Positions 10,091-21,902 are shown, numbered from the stretch's first letter. The stretch is DNA of 64,000 bases from Conchocele bisecta (GCA_029237695.1 CM055279.1:60151530-60215529); one strand, 5' to 3'. Notes: generated from the letters alone by a model not told the origin. Numbers and translations are program-made.

Positions 10091-10499
10091 ATCATGCTCT
10101 GCATGACTTTTCATATAATTATTCATTTGTAACTCATTCAATTGTAAATCTACATTATCTAATGCTATTTAATAGTTACGGTGTAGTAAGTTAAATGAAA
10201 AAGGTGAAAATGGTGTGTTTTTTAAATGTCGACTCATTTTTTTGGCACGGCACACTACGTTATGAATATGTTTATGAAGAAAGAAAATCAGGATCACTGA
10301 TGTAAATACAATGTATGTACGTACATTTTGCTCTTTGATTCGTTATACTTTTCAGCAGCATTAAATTAGGGATTTTAGCTCTAGTTATCTCCCTTTAGGT
10401 TTATTTATAGACTACCGGTCCAAAATTGCTTGTCAAAAGAGCGAATGTAACATGATTTGTTATAAACAGGAGACAATATAGTGATTTAGATACGTGTTG

Positions 10500-10645
10500 G
10501 TCCAAATCATCCAACATATCTACGCACTCTGATCAGGGACTACATTATTTCCCAGATTCATATTTTCACACTTGTTAATGTTATTGCAATCAGTGTAGAC
10601 TCAGATCAGACTGCACAGATGTGCAGTCTGATCTGCGTCTACTCT
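10500..10645. repeat. Family C fragment
   Basis: It contains CAATCAGTGTAGACTCAGAT, a CTGCACAGATGTGCAG palindrome and GATCTGCGTCTACTCTGTTC, the centre of family C with both ends lost. Confidence 0.5.
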
Positions 10646-11494
10646 GTTCGCAAAACTCATATTTTGTGTTATTCATTAAGAAATAAACGCTGAAATACAG
10701 CAAAGGACCGGGGGCCCGTTTCACTAACAAATCTTAGTTTGTTCATAAGTTCGAACTTAAGTTATAACTTATGACAAAAGTTATGACCGACTTAAGTCAT
10801 TGCTTATTTGGTTTCACAACACAAACTTAAGACGGTCATAACAAGTCCGTCATAAGTTACAACTTAGTTATTGTTTACAGCTTTGGTATGTGCCGCGCGG
10901 TTTTTCGAATCCCGCTCGGGGCTTATATTTTTATGATGACTTTACTTTCCCTTTATGTGTTTTGACATCTAAAATAACGGATTTGCAAGCCTAATGTTGA
11001 ATATTATTAATTTTTAAAAATAATCTCATGTAGAATATAAATGTTATCTCAATATTCCGACGCCATTGAATACATGTGGATATATTTATTGCCAACTAGT
11101 GAACCTTATACTGTAATATAAACTGGCATATCACATGAAACAGCAACAAAATAAGCTATTAACAATGTTTTTATTTTTACATTCCAATAAAATTGTAGTT
11201 CGACCATTTTTTAAATTTTACTTAGATTACCTCATTAACTCAGAAATCACGTTTCAGAGTCAGAGAACACATGTACAGCAGAACACTACTGTCGATTATA
11301 ATGGTATGCCCGGTCAGATATGGATGTATCTGATACAACTACCGAATGACATATTATATTTATTTGAACTGGACACGGGTAATTTTTGTTGATTACATGT
11401 AGAAATGCATGCACTGTGTGAGTCAGTGTCACACATATAGGATTGCCCCTGAACATGTTTACCAGTATAGGACTGGATTAATGCGCACGTGCGT

Positions 11495-11870
11495 TCAGCG
11501 GATGGGTCTGACATTTTTGTTAAATGCGTCAGGACTGTTTCTCCATCTAGTCTGAAAACGAGGTATCTCCTTATCAGAAACGAAACACAGGCTAACACTG
11601 TCCGCAAAAGTTATACTCCACTTTCTAGAACCACTTGATTTGCTAATGTTGTATATCTCTCCAGTAACCGCCAGGAAACTACCAGTTGCGTAAAATCGCA
11701 ATGCAGTCAACACTTGCAATGACACTGACAGACTGTGTGATCTCAGGGTTGACCGTATTATGTCAGCATGTGCAATGTTGCATACTTGTAGAACAAAAAT
11801 CACGAGACAGCCTGCATTTCGATATTTTGTCCTCGTTATCCATGAAGTCTAGGGGATTGGTTCAGTCCTA
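11495..11870 (-). pseudogene. HARBI1-like (PIF/Harbinger) transposase fragment
   Basis: Minus-strand frames contain, in order, DNEDKISKCRLSRD (about 11849-11810), then after a frameshift RSHSLSVSLQVLTALRFYAT and GSFLAVTGEIYNISKSS, and then a degraded KEIPRFQTRW. This is the N-terminal block of the HARBI1 / Harbinger nuclease family (helix-turn-helix-like LRFYATGSF region, S-x-S-S, then the IxFP block). The DDE catalytic part is missing. In an active element the protein would cut and join transposon ends with a Myb-like partner in the nucleus. Here at least one frameshift and loss of the C-terminal two thirds make it inactive. It lies between inverted Harbinger-like ends. Adjacent minus-strand frames to 12131 show nothing more. 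Confidence 0.65.
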
Positions 11871-12159
11871 AAGACTCGTTCCCATGGTAAATTGCGCGCC
11901 TGGATTATAGCAACTGCAGCTGCCATCGTTTGTATGTTCTGTAAAGAAAGAACAAACAACAGTCGGATAGTCAATCAGACGGATGGACTGACGGACGTTC
12001 ATACATGACACACCATTAGGTTGTATATTCATCGTTTTTAAAGAAAAGAATGACCACTTAAGACACAATAGGCTTCGGTTACGGAATATGTTGCATTGTT
12101 TTCGTTTGTCATAGGCGACACCTCCAACCACCTAAGATCCCAAACATGTGCCGGACCAA

Positions 12160-12300
12160 GGTAGGGCAGGGCGGAGCGGGGCGGGGCGGGGCGGGGCGAG
12201 GCGGGGCGGGGCGGGGCGGTGAGGGGCGGAGCGGGCGGGCGGGGCGAGGCGGGGCGCGGCGGGGCGGACGGGGCGGACGGGGCGGGCAGGGCAGTGCAGA
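12160..12300. repeat. GGGGC-type pentanucleotide array
   Basis: This is about 140 bases of GGGGC/GGGCG repeats with G on the plus strand. It has many runs of four G at 1-2 base spacing, so it could form G-quadruplexes and is a dense run of GC-box-like motifs. It directly abuts the CGAC satellite. Confidence 0.85.
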
Positions 12301-13842
12301 CCGACATCTTCCTACACCGACCGACACAAACCGACACCGAGAGACCGACAGACACCGACCGACCAAACTGACACCGACAACGACTGACACTGATAGGCAC
12401 CGACTGACACCGATCAACACTGACTGACACCGACCGACCGACCGACCGACCGACCGACCGTCGGTCCGACCGACCGACCGACCAACCACCGACCGACCGA
12501 GCCGACCGACCGACCGACCGACCGACCGACCGACCGACCGATCCGACCGACCGACCGACCGACCGACCGACCGACCGACCGACCGACCGACCGACCGACC
12601 ACCGGCCGACCGACCGACCGACCGACCGACCCCGACCGACCGACCGACCGACCGACCGACCGACCGACCGACCGACCGACCGACCGACCGACCGACCGAC
12701 CGACCGACCGACACCGACCGACCGACTGACACCGACCAACACCGACTGACACCGACTTACACCGACTTACACCAACCGACCGACACCGACCGACTGACAC
12801 CAACCGTGCGAAACCAACTGACCGACACCAGCATACCGACATCAACCGACCACCACCGACCGACCCGGACTGACCAACCGACCGACCGACCGAGATCGAC
12901 ACCTACACCGACCGACCTACACCAAGCGACCGACACCAAGCGACCGACACCGACCGACACCGACCGACCCGTACCGATCGACCGACTGACCAACCGACCA
13001 ACACACACCGACACCGACTGACACCGACCAACACCGACTGACACCGACTTACACCGACTTACACCAACCGACCGACACCGATCGACTGACACCAACCGTG
13101 CGAAACCAACTGACCGACACCAGCATACCGACATCAACCGACCGACACCGACCGACCGACACAGACCGACACCGACTGACACCAGACCAACACCAACTGA
13201 CACCGACCGACCGACACCAACTGACCGACTGACCGACTGACACCGACCGACTGACACCGACCGTGCGAAACAAACATGACTGACACCGACATACCGACAC
13301 CAACCGACCGACCACGACCGAACGACCGACCGACCGACCGACCGACACCGACTGACACTGACCAACTCCGACTGACACCGACTGACACCGACCGACCGAC
13401 ACCGACAGACCGACTGACACCGACCGTGCGAAACCAACTGACCGACACCGACATACAGACATACCGACATAACAACACCGACCGACCGACACTGACAAAC
13501 ATACACCAACGGACACCGACTGACCGACACCAACCAACAGACTGACACCAACTGACCAACACCGACCGACTCACACCGACCGTGCGAAACCAACAGACCG
13601 ACACCGACCGACCGACCGACCGACCGACCGACCGACCGACCGACCGACCGACCGACCGACCGACCGACCGACCGACCGACCGATACCGACTGATTGACTG
13701 ATACCGACTGATCGACCAACACTGACCGACACCAACCGACACCGACCGACTGACAGACGACAGACAACCGACCGACACTGACCAACTGACACCGACCAAC
13801 TGGCACCGACCAACTGACTGACACCAACCGACAAACAGACAT
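12301..13842. repeat. CGAC tetranucleotide satellite with higher-order units
   Basis: Pure (CGAC)n blocks at about 12430-12715 and 13605-13682 are separated by degenerate GACACCGACTGACACC sequence. A longer motif, ACCGTGCGAAACCAACTGAC, recurs near 12804, 13096, 13261, 13426 and 13579, that is, spacings of about 292, 165, 165 and 153. Because neither strand of (CGAC)n contains a stop in any frame, long false ORFs (up to 361 codons, RPTD/VGRS type) cover both strands. I do not consider them genes. Confidence 0.9.
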
Positions 13843-14326
13843 ACATGAACAGCATACAGACGGTTTGTTACGAGCCGGCTCATCTGGATCTACAGTGGTT
13901 GTAAATGTTGTCGATAACTGGGCATAACGAATACTGGTAACGACATGACCTACATCACAAATAGCAATACACGGGTAACTAGCACAGGTGTGGCTATCTA
14001 TATGTAAGCATATATGGTTTATATGGCAGATACTTGCTAAAATAGTACGTATGAAGTGAACATTTACCTGCTGTCAGTGAATTGTTTTCTCCACCTCGGC
14101 TCACATGGGGGCATCCATCTTTGTTTATTTCATAAGTTCCGACTTAAATATTTAAGTTATAACTTAAGACTGCTAGCTACCTGTCTTAGTTTTCCATCGT
14201 AAATTTCGATTGTCGTTCTTGCTAAGATGTTTTGTGAAACGGACTAAGCACGTACTCCGGACTTAAGTTATAACTTATGACAAAAGTACTTGCTTAGTTC
14301 GTTAGTGAAATAGCTACGATCCCGGT

Positions 14327-15071
14327 ACTCGTAAACATATCCACAGCTGGTACATTATATTGAAGGTCACAAGCTCATACGATGTAAACAAGAGTTCCTT
14401 CTGCGCAATACTTTAACAGCATCATTGCCTAAATTGCCCATTATTAGTGTGACCTTTAATGAACATACCGACATCATTAGCCTATTTCTGGGATGTCGAA
14501 CTATTGACAACATAATTCGAAACAAAGATACGCAGTGGTAGTTTGTGACCAGTTGTTTCCTTTTCCAAGCCTATACACCACTAGCTTAACCTTGTTTTGA
14601 ATAACATATTATTTTATTGGCGATTGTGCTTGCCCAGACCATCCACATCAATAATCCGACTGATGACACTCCGCCATCCTTGAGCGTTTTCAGAAATTTG
14701 CAAACATATTTAAATCAAAAATGGCCACCACACTGTTATATTGTGTCATAATCATGATAATGGTGCATCCAAGTGAAATAGTTACAGACTTTATGAGAGT
14801 AACGTGGATTTACTTGACTTATCAAGAAAATTCGCCAACATCAACATTTAATTCAATGTATTGTTATCTGGGGTAATGGAGTAATTGACGCATATTAGTA
14901 TACATATCTCGGTTTATGGGCACCAATATTAGACAATTATGTTAATGACATAAGTCTTAAATAAGTATGAAATGCATTGCAATGACACTCGTATCGTGTA
15001 CTATTGTGTAAAGAAAAGAGTTTTGTGTATACTTGCGTTCTTTCTTTGTTATCTCTAACCCTGATATGTAG
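14327..15071. other. Intergenic AT-rich stretch
   Basis: There is no coding frame, repeat family or RNA signal that I can support. At 14110-14326, immediately left, are the Harbinger-like subterminal motifs. Confidence 0.4.
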
Positions 15072-15275
15072 TTAAAGGTACATGCCGACTTACATGTAAA
15101 AAGCACAACCGTTCTTTATCGAAATTAAAAAAGTATTAATAATATAAAATGTATAATAAAGTCAATCAGTATGTGTGGTAATGGTGAATGAATGTGTATT
15201 TTGCCAGAACATGTCACAGATGATGTCTTTGATATAAAAACAGTTTGTGCCTACTGATTGGACATGTACCTTTAA
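15072..15275. mobile_element. Short TTAA-ended MITE
   Basis: TTAAAGGTACATG at the left and CATGTACCTTTAA at the right form a 13-bp inverted repeat that includes TTAA at both outer ends. Inside are AATGTATAATAAAGTCAATC and AATGGTGAATGAATG. The same internal motifs recur at about 29978-30420, starting TTAAAGGTAAATGCC. It is non-coding. Confidence 0.55.
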
Positions 15276-15775
15276 ACAATATTTCTCGTTTCTCACATTT
15301 CTGGTGAACACCACATAATTTGCACTCAAGTTGGTGTAACTAATTCACAAGATTGCTTCTTAGTTGTGTAAATTATATTGTCTCAGAGTTATCTACAACT
15401 GTGTCTGGAGTAACTGATGCTAACCTGCTTATAGCGTATGAGTTGTCTAATGCGTCACATATGGATTGCCATGTCAATATTCTACAATTTATACAAGTAC
15501 ACGTATGTGTGAATGACGATTGCATATACATTGTATTAATTAAATGATTATTAAGATAGAGAATGCAATGGAGACACATAATCCTATGGAAAGAAGAAAG
15601 TAACGCAATACATAGTACATTCATAATAAAGAAATGAGACAGTGATGATCACGGCGCCTTCATTAAACTTCGTACGATAAAGTACCTTACCATAGCAAGT
15701 CACCTGGAATATATTGCAAACATACATCATTCAGTGTCACAGTGACATTTACAGGGTTGAATGTATGTTTACTAT

Positions 15776-16103
15776 AGGAATGAATGGCCTTTTTTGTGGA
15801 ATTTATCGGGGTATAAACTTGGAAAAGTCGCGGGAATACTGGACGAAGGCCGGAAGGCCTCGTCCAGTATTCCCGCGACTTTTCCAAGTTTATATCCCCG
15901 ATAAATTCCACAAAAAGGCCATTCATTCCTTATAATTCCAGCATTCCAGCACCGTTTTCTTAAGAATTATTTTAACTGCGCCTCACGGTTACGGAAAGTA
16001 GTTCGGTGTGGGAGTTTATTGGGATATAAATTTTGGACAGAGACTTGCTACGGGCCAATCAAATGTTAGGGAATTGTGTAAATATGTTTGTGCTGGAATT
16101 ATA
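15776..16103 (+). mobile_element. Foldback family E, copy 2
   Basis: The hairpin is nearly perfect from GGAATGAATGGCC to its inverse at about 15930. The tail then runs from TATAATTCCAGCA to TGCTGGAATTATA. Relative to copy 1 the tail lacks the ATAAATTCATCAAG segment. Confidence 0.8.
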
Positions 16104-16186
16104 GTGTTGTGCCTGTGATTTAGAACCAGTTTTGTCACCCGCCGTCCCCACAAAAGGTCGTCGACGGCTCTGAAATATTAATAATG

Positions 16187-16393
16187 TACAGTGGAACCTC
16201 TCTAAACCGGATACCAATATAATACATGTATATGTGACCTCATCTGAAAGGTTTCTTAGTAATGCATGGTTGCAACATATTTACATGTATGTATGTCCCA
16301 TAATGGTTATATGCCTGATTTACAATGGAACATCTCTAAACCGGACACCCTGGAGACCTCCTAGGGTGTCCGGTTTAGAGAGGTTTCACTGTA
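16187..16393. mobile_element. MITE family F, copy 1
   Basis: The terminal repeats are TACAGTGGAACCTCTCTAAA and the inverse of TACAGTGAAACCTCTCTAAA. The right half contains a tight hairpin, AACCGGACACCCTGG / CTAGGGTGTCCGGTT. Other copies or pieces are at 17084, 21510, 33080 and 53627. Confidence 0.75.
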
Positions 16394-16662
16394 TACAGAT
16401 AGGCAGGTATTTCGCAGTCGATGTCGTTTTACTAATATTCAGGTAATGATTTATATCATGTTAACGGGTTTGAAAAACACGAGTGTTTCACTGCGTTGCT
16501 GACCTTATAATTTATTTTTAGAAACTAATTGATTATTTTTTCTGGCACCTGTGGTCTTTCAATACAACACACTAAAACATATAGACAATGAAACTACGTA
16601 ATGGCCTATAAAATGTACTTTTATATGTAGCGTGTCTCCAAGTTGTTCACAAATTGGCTTAG

Positions 16663-17015
16663 TACGGAGCCACACAGGGGATGTATAATTATTTTGTTTT
16701 ATTAATTCGTTCCCACGAAATACCAATTCGTTCCCTCAATTTAGCAATTCGTTCCAACGAATTAGCAATTCGTTCCCACGAATTAATAATTCGTTCTCTC
16801 AATGTAATAATTAGTTCCCACGAAATAACAATTCGTTCCCACGGGAACGAATTGTTAATTCGTGGGAACGAATTGTTATATCGTGGGAACAAATTGTTAA
16901 TTCGATGGAAATTATTGTTATTTCGTGGGAACGAATTGTTAATTCGATGGAACGAATCGTTATTTCGTGGGAACGAACTAATAAAAAAAAATCCATGTCC
17001 CTGCGGAGCTCCATA
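16663..17015. mobile_element. MITE family G, copy 1 (21-bp unit arms)
   Basis: The ends are TACGGAGCCACACAGGGGAT and an inverse GGGACATGGA-type end (CCTGCGGAGCTCCATA). The left arm is seven 21-bp units of type TTCGTTCCCACGAATTAACA+A. The centre TTCGTTCCCACGGGAACGAA reverses them into an inverted right arm. It is non-coding; ORFs through it are repeat artefacts. Confidence 0.8.
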
Positions 17016-17083
17016 GCTTAGAGCATACTTACTACTTAAAGAACAAAAACCGGTTAGTGAGTTTCTATAATGCTGCGTAATTG

Positions 17084-17154
17084 CAGTGCAAGCTCTCTAA
17101 GCCGGACACCCTGTGAATTTCCCAGGGTGTCCGGTTTCAAGAGGTTTCACTGTA
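17084..17154. mobile_element. MITE family F, minimal hairpin copy
   Basis: CAGTGCAAGCTCTCTAAGCC...CCGGTTTCAAGAGGTTTCAC TGTA. It is only the hairpin part of the family, about 71 bp. Confidence 0.65.
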
Positions 17155-17408
17155 GCTATGAGACGGCCGTGCATAAATCGTTCCGTATGTTTTCCAGTCT
17201 CCAGTCCCCTTATCTATGATCTGCTTTCTATTCCAATGACGCGATCATCCCCCGCCAACATCCCTATCTTTTTATCACCATAATTAGAATAAATGCCGAT
17301 GGATATACCCTCTTGGGATTATATTCAAATCATGCAAAAATGCCGTATCTGCAAAATCCTGCCTTAGTGTACACGCATCGCCGTATATCGATGATACTGA
17401 TTCTCAAA

Positions 17409-17881
17409 GGCGGTCATTATCAAGGTATATGATGATGACGTGGTTTCCGAACCCGATTTTTCGACGTGACGTAATCTGTGACGTCATTTTTACAGTAGAT
17501 TTTCATTAAAATCTTCCTAACAAACGGAAGGATTTAGATGATATGTAGCGCACCAAATACGATGGCATAAGTGTTTTATGGGTGCTCCGAAAGTTCTTTA
17601 CAATAACTTATATATTTCCTTATAAATTTCATCGAGTACCGTTTATTTCTTACATTCACGTGCTCGAGTTGTTATTTACATTTACGGTAACTACATAATT
17701 ATGAGATTACAGCCGCCTATATAATAAATGGCAACGTGTACCGCATTTGATGCGGTATATTTCATACAAATATGTCATTCCATTAACAAGATATTAAAGG
17801 AAATCTACTGTAAACACATTTAAAAAAGATGACGTCATGCCGTTCGGAAACCACGTGATCCCCCACCTTGATTATGTCCGT
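17409..17881. mobile_element. Inverted-repeat element with ACGTGGTTTCCGAAC arms
   Basis: The left arm GCGGTCATTATCAAGG ... GACGTGGTTTCCGAAC matches the inverse of the right arm (GTTCGGAAACCACGTG ... CCTTGATTATGTCCGT). A second inner pair is TACAGTAGATTT / AAATCTACTGTA. Two TGACGTCA-like sites sit inside the arms. It has no ORF. Confidence 0.65.
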
Positions 17882-18040
17882 AACTCACATCGATATTCTA
17901 CTACACTCAGAGTTCATGTAAAATTCAATTTCGCACCAGGTATAAACGTGTTTCGCCATTAGCAATTGAAGATAAATGCTACAAATTAGATAATTTCATA
18001 TCCTGGTCCGATTATTGAGCTGCCAAGAACACACGTATCT

Positions 18041-18286
18041 GTGATTGTGACTGGATAATTGGGGCTTAGTGTTTTTGAGACTAGTGTAGATCCAGATCAG
18101 CCTGTGCATCCGCACAGTCGGTCATTATCTGCAATGGTCTCCATTATATGAACGAAACGCCCGTCATGCTTTAAACAAGCAATATATCGTTGCTTAGAGA
18201 CTACAATGTATAGCAGTGTGTTATTTTATCAGGCGCGCGACAGTGGTCACAAATATCATAAGCCCTATTATCCAGTCACAACCATA
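18041..18286. mobile_element. MITE family C copy
   Basis: GATTGTGACTGGATAATTGG at the left, the internal GATCAGCCTGTGCATCCGCA, and CCAGTCACAACCATAT at the right. It is about 245 bp, the normal family length. Confidence 0.7.
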
Positions 18287-18289
18287 TAT

Positions 18290-19160
18290 TTCCTACATAA
18301 GCGTATGTGACAGGCGATCTGACCAGATCTAGATGGGGAGCAAGGCTAATTGGAACACTCGTGTTTAATAACTACTAAATCAACAAGCTAATATGATATA
18401 TCTCTGATCGATCGCAATTCAATCAATTAATTATGAAATGGACTTTACCGCGTAATATACTGACCGAATTACGGTGATGTTGATGGTTAATATTCGCCTT
18501 TAGACCTTTCTCCTGTATACGTATAAGTGATCACCATAACAACAACGGGATAACGGGACTAAAATTTAAATAATATACATGTAGAAATATACATGCAGAG
18601 CTCCAGATAAGACGCGTCTTGGTGCAGTTGACTCATACATGTTAGTTAAGTACTAGTGAAATATGGGGCGAGGGAATTCTGTAATAGTGGACGAGCAGAA
18701 TTGAGGGCGAGTGTACTGGGACGAGTGAAATAGGGGGCGAGGGATCACAAGTGGAACACTGAGGTACAGACATACCCATCAGGGGAAAGGCAACAATAAA
18801 ATGATACCTGGTGTAGAGGCTTCAATCCTCACTGCCACAGCCGACACATTTGAACGCGAGTAATCGTGCGGCCCACGCGAGACGGCTTCGAAAACGTGTC
18901 CCGACAAGTCCACCAAGCCTGCTACCCGAAAAAGTTTTCTTTATAAGGTTTATTTTGTTAGCAGCAGGAAGTGCTAACTCAACAGAAACACTACCTAACC
19001 GAGATGATATAGGAACTGGTAAAGAGCAATTGAAAAGTTTTCTCACACCCATTTCCTAAGTAGTAAAATGGTGATGAATAATGACTGATGAACAGAAATA
19101 GAGGGTACGAAATTGGTCAGCACGGGAATAACACAAATACATAGGGTTTTTCCAATGCTG
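18290..19160. other. No supported gene; GC-richer patch
   Basis: The patch 18820-19060 is richer in GC and open on both strands (69 and 76 codons), but neither protein resembles a family. The rest holds short GGGCGAGGG repeats (18664-18745) and nothing else I can support. Confidence 0.35.
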
Positions 19161-19162
19161 CA

Positions 19163-19247
19163 CATAGAGAATAGTAGGTTAGTGCCGTGAATGGGAAAAA
19201 TATCTGGCAAGGCTCAGGCACATACGCACTGTGTTGACGGGATAAAT
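19163..19247. mobile_element. MITE family D, internally deleted
   Basis: The family D head (TAGAGAATAGTAGGTTAGTG ... ATCTGGCAAGGCTCAG) is joined directly to the tail end (CACTGTGTTGACGGGATAAA). Confidence 0.7.
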
Positions 19248-19249
19248 GT

Positions 19250-20475
19250 ATATATTGTGCTGGTAACGGCCTAGGGAAGATGAGTGAAAAATGAGAATGC
19301 AGAAGTGGATGAACACAGCGAGTCATCCAACTGGCCCAGCAGTAGTCGTCCTCGTGGTCTCATGTGGACCCTTGGCCGGCGGCGAGAAGGAGGCGAAGTG
19401 TTGAATGTCACTATGCGATCCGAGTGGACCCCAATGGTTCGCAGTTGCTTTCAAATTGGTTGTCAGCGTCGATATATGTAGTTCTTTCGAAATGGCTGCC
19501 AGTACACCGGAAGTTTACGTGTGGTCGGTTCGGCGGCTTGACACGGAAAATGGAATGGAATGAATGGAATGATAATGTAATTTAGAAGCAAAACCAGCAT
19601 TCGCCACCGTTGTATGAAATTCTACACGAAGTCGTAAATTCATACACCACTATACAACGTGTTTACAGCGTGTCGACACCGCTGTTTGGGGAGGGTTTTC
19701 GGCATAGATTGTTGTGTACCTTTCTCAATTACATAATTTTCATACCCTGGCGCATTTGAATTGTTTTATTTTCAGCCAAAAACTGACGGTATAAAATCAA
19801 CAATCACGATTATCATGATAGGCTGATATAGCATTCTAATGCAGCGCATTAAGAGAGGTTGAAAGTGGCACGTCAACTACCAAAACAGAGCAGAACAGAA
19901 CAGAGCCTTTATTTTCAATATTCTCAGACCACACAGTGGTACATGTATATGAGTGCATACAAGTACAGAATAATTTGTATTATCAACAACAACAACATGG
20001 CGGACAACAAATATGCATGCAACTATGTTGAAAACAGAATATACCAGTACTTAATTTTGAGAGTAAATCGTGTGTTACATGTATCACCAATATTGAACAT
20101 TACTTTTGTAGAAATAACGTAGTTGGGGATTAATTTACAAGGATTGAAATTATGTGATTGTCACGTAATGGGGCTGGTACTGTTAGTTTATTGGGAGAAA
20201 TCCGAAACAGTTACTGGAAAAAATGCTCAAACAAAAACAAATGCGCATACAAGGCCGCGTACTGCATACAACGAAACATGATGTAGAAATTTACAAGTCA
20301 AATGAAAAATCAAAAACAGTGTTATGCTGAAACTTTAAAAATAACGCTGACATGTATTTCCAACATAACATTGCTTGGCATATCAAACACTGTAGGTTCG
20401 TGAAACCAGCAAACCCCAACTGCACTCCATCTCCAGATGTGGAGATAGCGTACAAGTATAGGGTTAGCAAATATA
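19250..20475. other. No supported gene
   Basis: Short open frames only (up to 87 codons) without family resemblance. Small direct repeats such as AATGGAATGGAATGAATGGA (19551-19580) and CAGAACAGAACAGAGC (19887-19905) are present. Confidence 0.35.
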
Positions 20476-20478
20476 CGT

Positions 20479-20911
20479 ATATAGAGAATAGTAGGTTAGT
20501 GCCGTGAATGGGAAAAAAAATCCGGCATGGCTCAAGAATTTCTTTATTTCTCATCAGAAGTATATGTTGTGACCACTCATTTGAACCGTCTCGCCGAGAC
20601 GGTTCAAATGAGTGGTCACAACATATACTTTGGTTCAGAAATAAGGACAATAGATAAATAATACATGTAGTAGGTTAGTGCCGTGAATGGGGAAAAAATA
20701 TCTGGCAAGGCTCAGGAAACGGGATGGGCGAGGCTCTGCCGAGCACATCCCGTTTCCGTGCCGCGCCAGATATTTTTTCCCATTCACGGCACTAACCTAC
20801 TATTCTATTTATCCCGTCAACACCTTCAAATGGCTGTAAAATGCAAAAAATTGTATTTACTGGATATCAAAAATGTTTCACGGCACATACGCACTGTATT
20901 GACGGGATAAA
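20479..20911. mobile_element. MITE family D, full chimeric copy
   Basis: This is the most complete copy: D head, a second perfect hairpin (tip CTCGCCGAGACGG), D hairpin (arms GTGCCGTGAATGGG / CCCATTCACGGCAC with tip CTCTGCCGAG), then the tail from TTTATCCCGTCAACACC to ATTGACGGGATAA. Frames such as 20683-20910 merely read through the hairpin. Confidence 0.8.
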
Positions 20912-21509
20912 ACACGATAATAGCTACCATCCTCATATTGGGTCGAAAGTGGAAAGCATGTGAGAATACACTGTATCGTTGGGTGTATAAACCGCTATAT
21001 TAGTTTAAGGGAAACAAACATATACCACTGGAGTTACATATCATTAGTGAATAGTTACCAATTGGTTAATTCTGCGAATGCAGGCAACAAACACAACGAC
21101 ACCATCCTGTGTCCTTGTGTTTGCTGTCTGAATTCGCGAATTCGTCTTTTGGTCACCGATACGTTGGTCAGGGCATATCATGGTGTGTATTAAGCATGCA
21201 TAATGTAACACATTCTCTATGAAAAGTGTAGATATTGATATATGAATTGTGATGTATTATAGCTTCCAGTATAAAACAACAAAGAAACAGTAACTTTGAC
21301 CAACGTTGAGCTGTAATCCAGTAAAGTAGATCTTACTGTACATACTTGAAATTACTGCATGGTGTACAGACTTGATATATGTCTTCGCGAACAGTATATA
21401 CATGCATCTTGAGATGTAACCATGGGATTCGACAAATGTATGACGTGCTGCTAATGTTTATACTAACCATGTATGAATGAAATAGACAGCACACAACATA
21501 TAATATATA

Positions 21510-21728
21510 TACAGTGGTACCTCTCTAAACCAGACACTGAGCTAATATATGTGATCTCATTTTTAGAGGTTTCCTGGTGACGCATCTTAGATAATAATGT
21601 ATGTTCAAGATTGCAAAATATATAAGTATGTCCCTGAATTGTTATTTGCCTGATGTACGATGGATCATCTCTAAACCGGACACTCTGGGGACATCCCAGG
21701 GTGTCCGGTCCAGAGAGGATTCACCGTA
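21510..21728. mobile_element. MITE family F copy
   Basis: TACAGTGGTACCTCTCTAAA at the left. The hairpin TAAACCGGACACTCTGG / CAGGGTGTCCGGT sits near the right end, which closes with ATTCACCGTA. Confidence 0.7.
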
Positions 21729-21902
21729 CATGTATTTAAACTATCTAGATCATGAAATTGCATTTTAGTGTAATATCACGTCATAATTAGCTGTAAATTA
21801 TATATTAGTAGCTTGGATCACGATAAATAAACACAGTCTGTATTCTCGGAAAGGAAACATCAATCTACTTGTATCTATAGATACAGCATAGATCCGTTGA
21901 AA

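Larger units (their letters stand above)
10707..14326. mobile_element. Decayed PIF/Harbinger-like transposon (composite)
   Basis: The left end is ACCGGGGGCCCGTTTCACTA, then CTTAAGTTATAACTTATGAC. The right end, inverted, reads ACCGGGATCG...TTTCACTAACGAACTAAG with CATAAGTTATAACTTAAG. The same subterminal motifs in inverse orientation frame a HARBI1-like pseudogene (11495-11870) and a 1.7-kb satellite. Treating the two ends as one element is an inference; they could be two separate MITEs. Confidence 0.45.

Noticed and set aside
12038..13883. Long ORFs (up to 361 codons) on both strands across 12.0-13.9 kb
   Set aside because: They are the inevitable translation of stop-free CGAC and GGGGC repeats in every frame. 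There is no domain, and codon use simply follows the repeat.
16681..17016. IRSHELTIRS-type ORFs in family G copies
   Set aside because: They are translations of the 21-bp module, present on both strands and varying only with module number.
18822..19059. Overlapping 69- and 76-codon ORFs as an exon
   Set aside because: Both strands are equally open, no family resemblance was found, and no convincing acceptor-donor pair is present.
20683..20910. 75-codon ORF in family D (also 30708-31010, 42624-42824)
   Set aside because: It reads through the D hairpin; the same peptide (RFRAAPDIFPI) recurs wherever D occurs, with no independent coding evidence.
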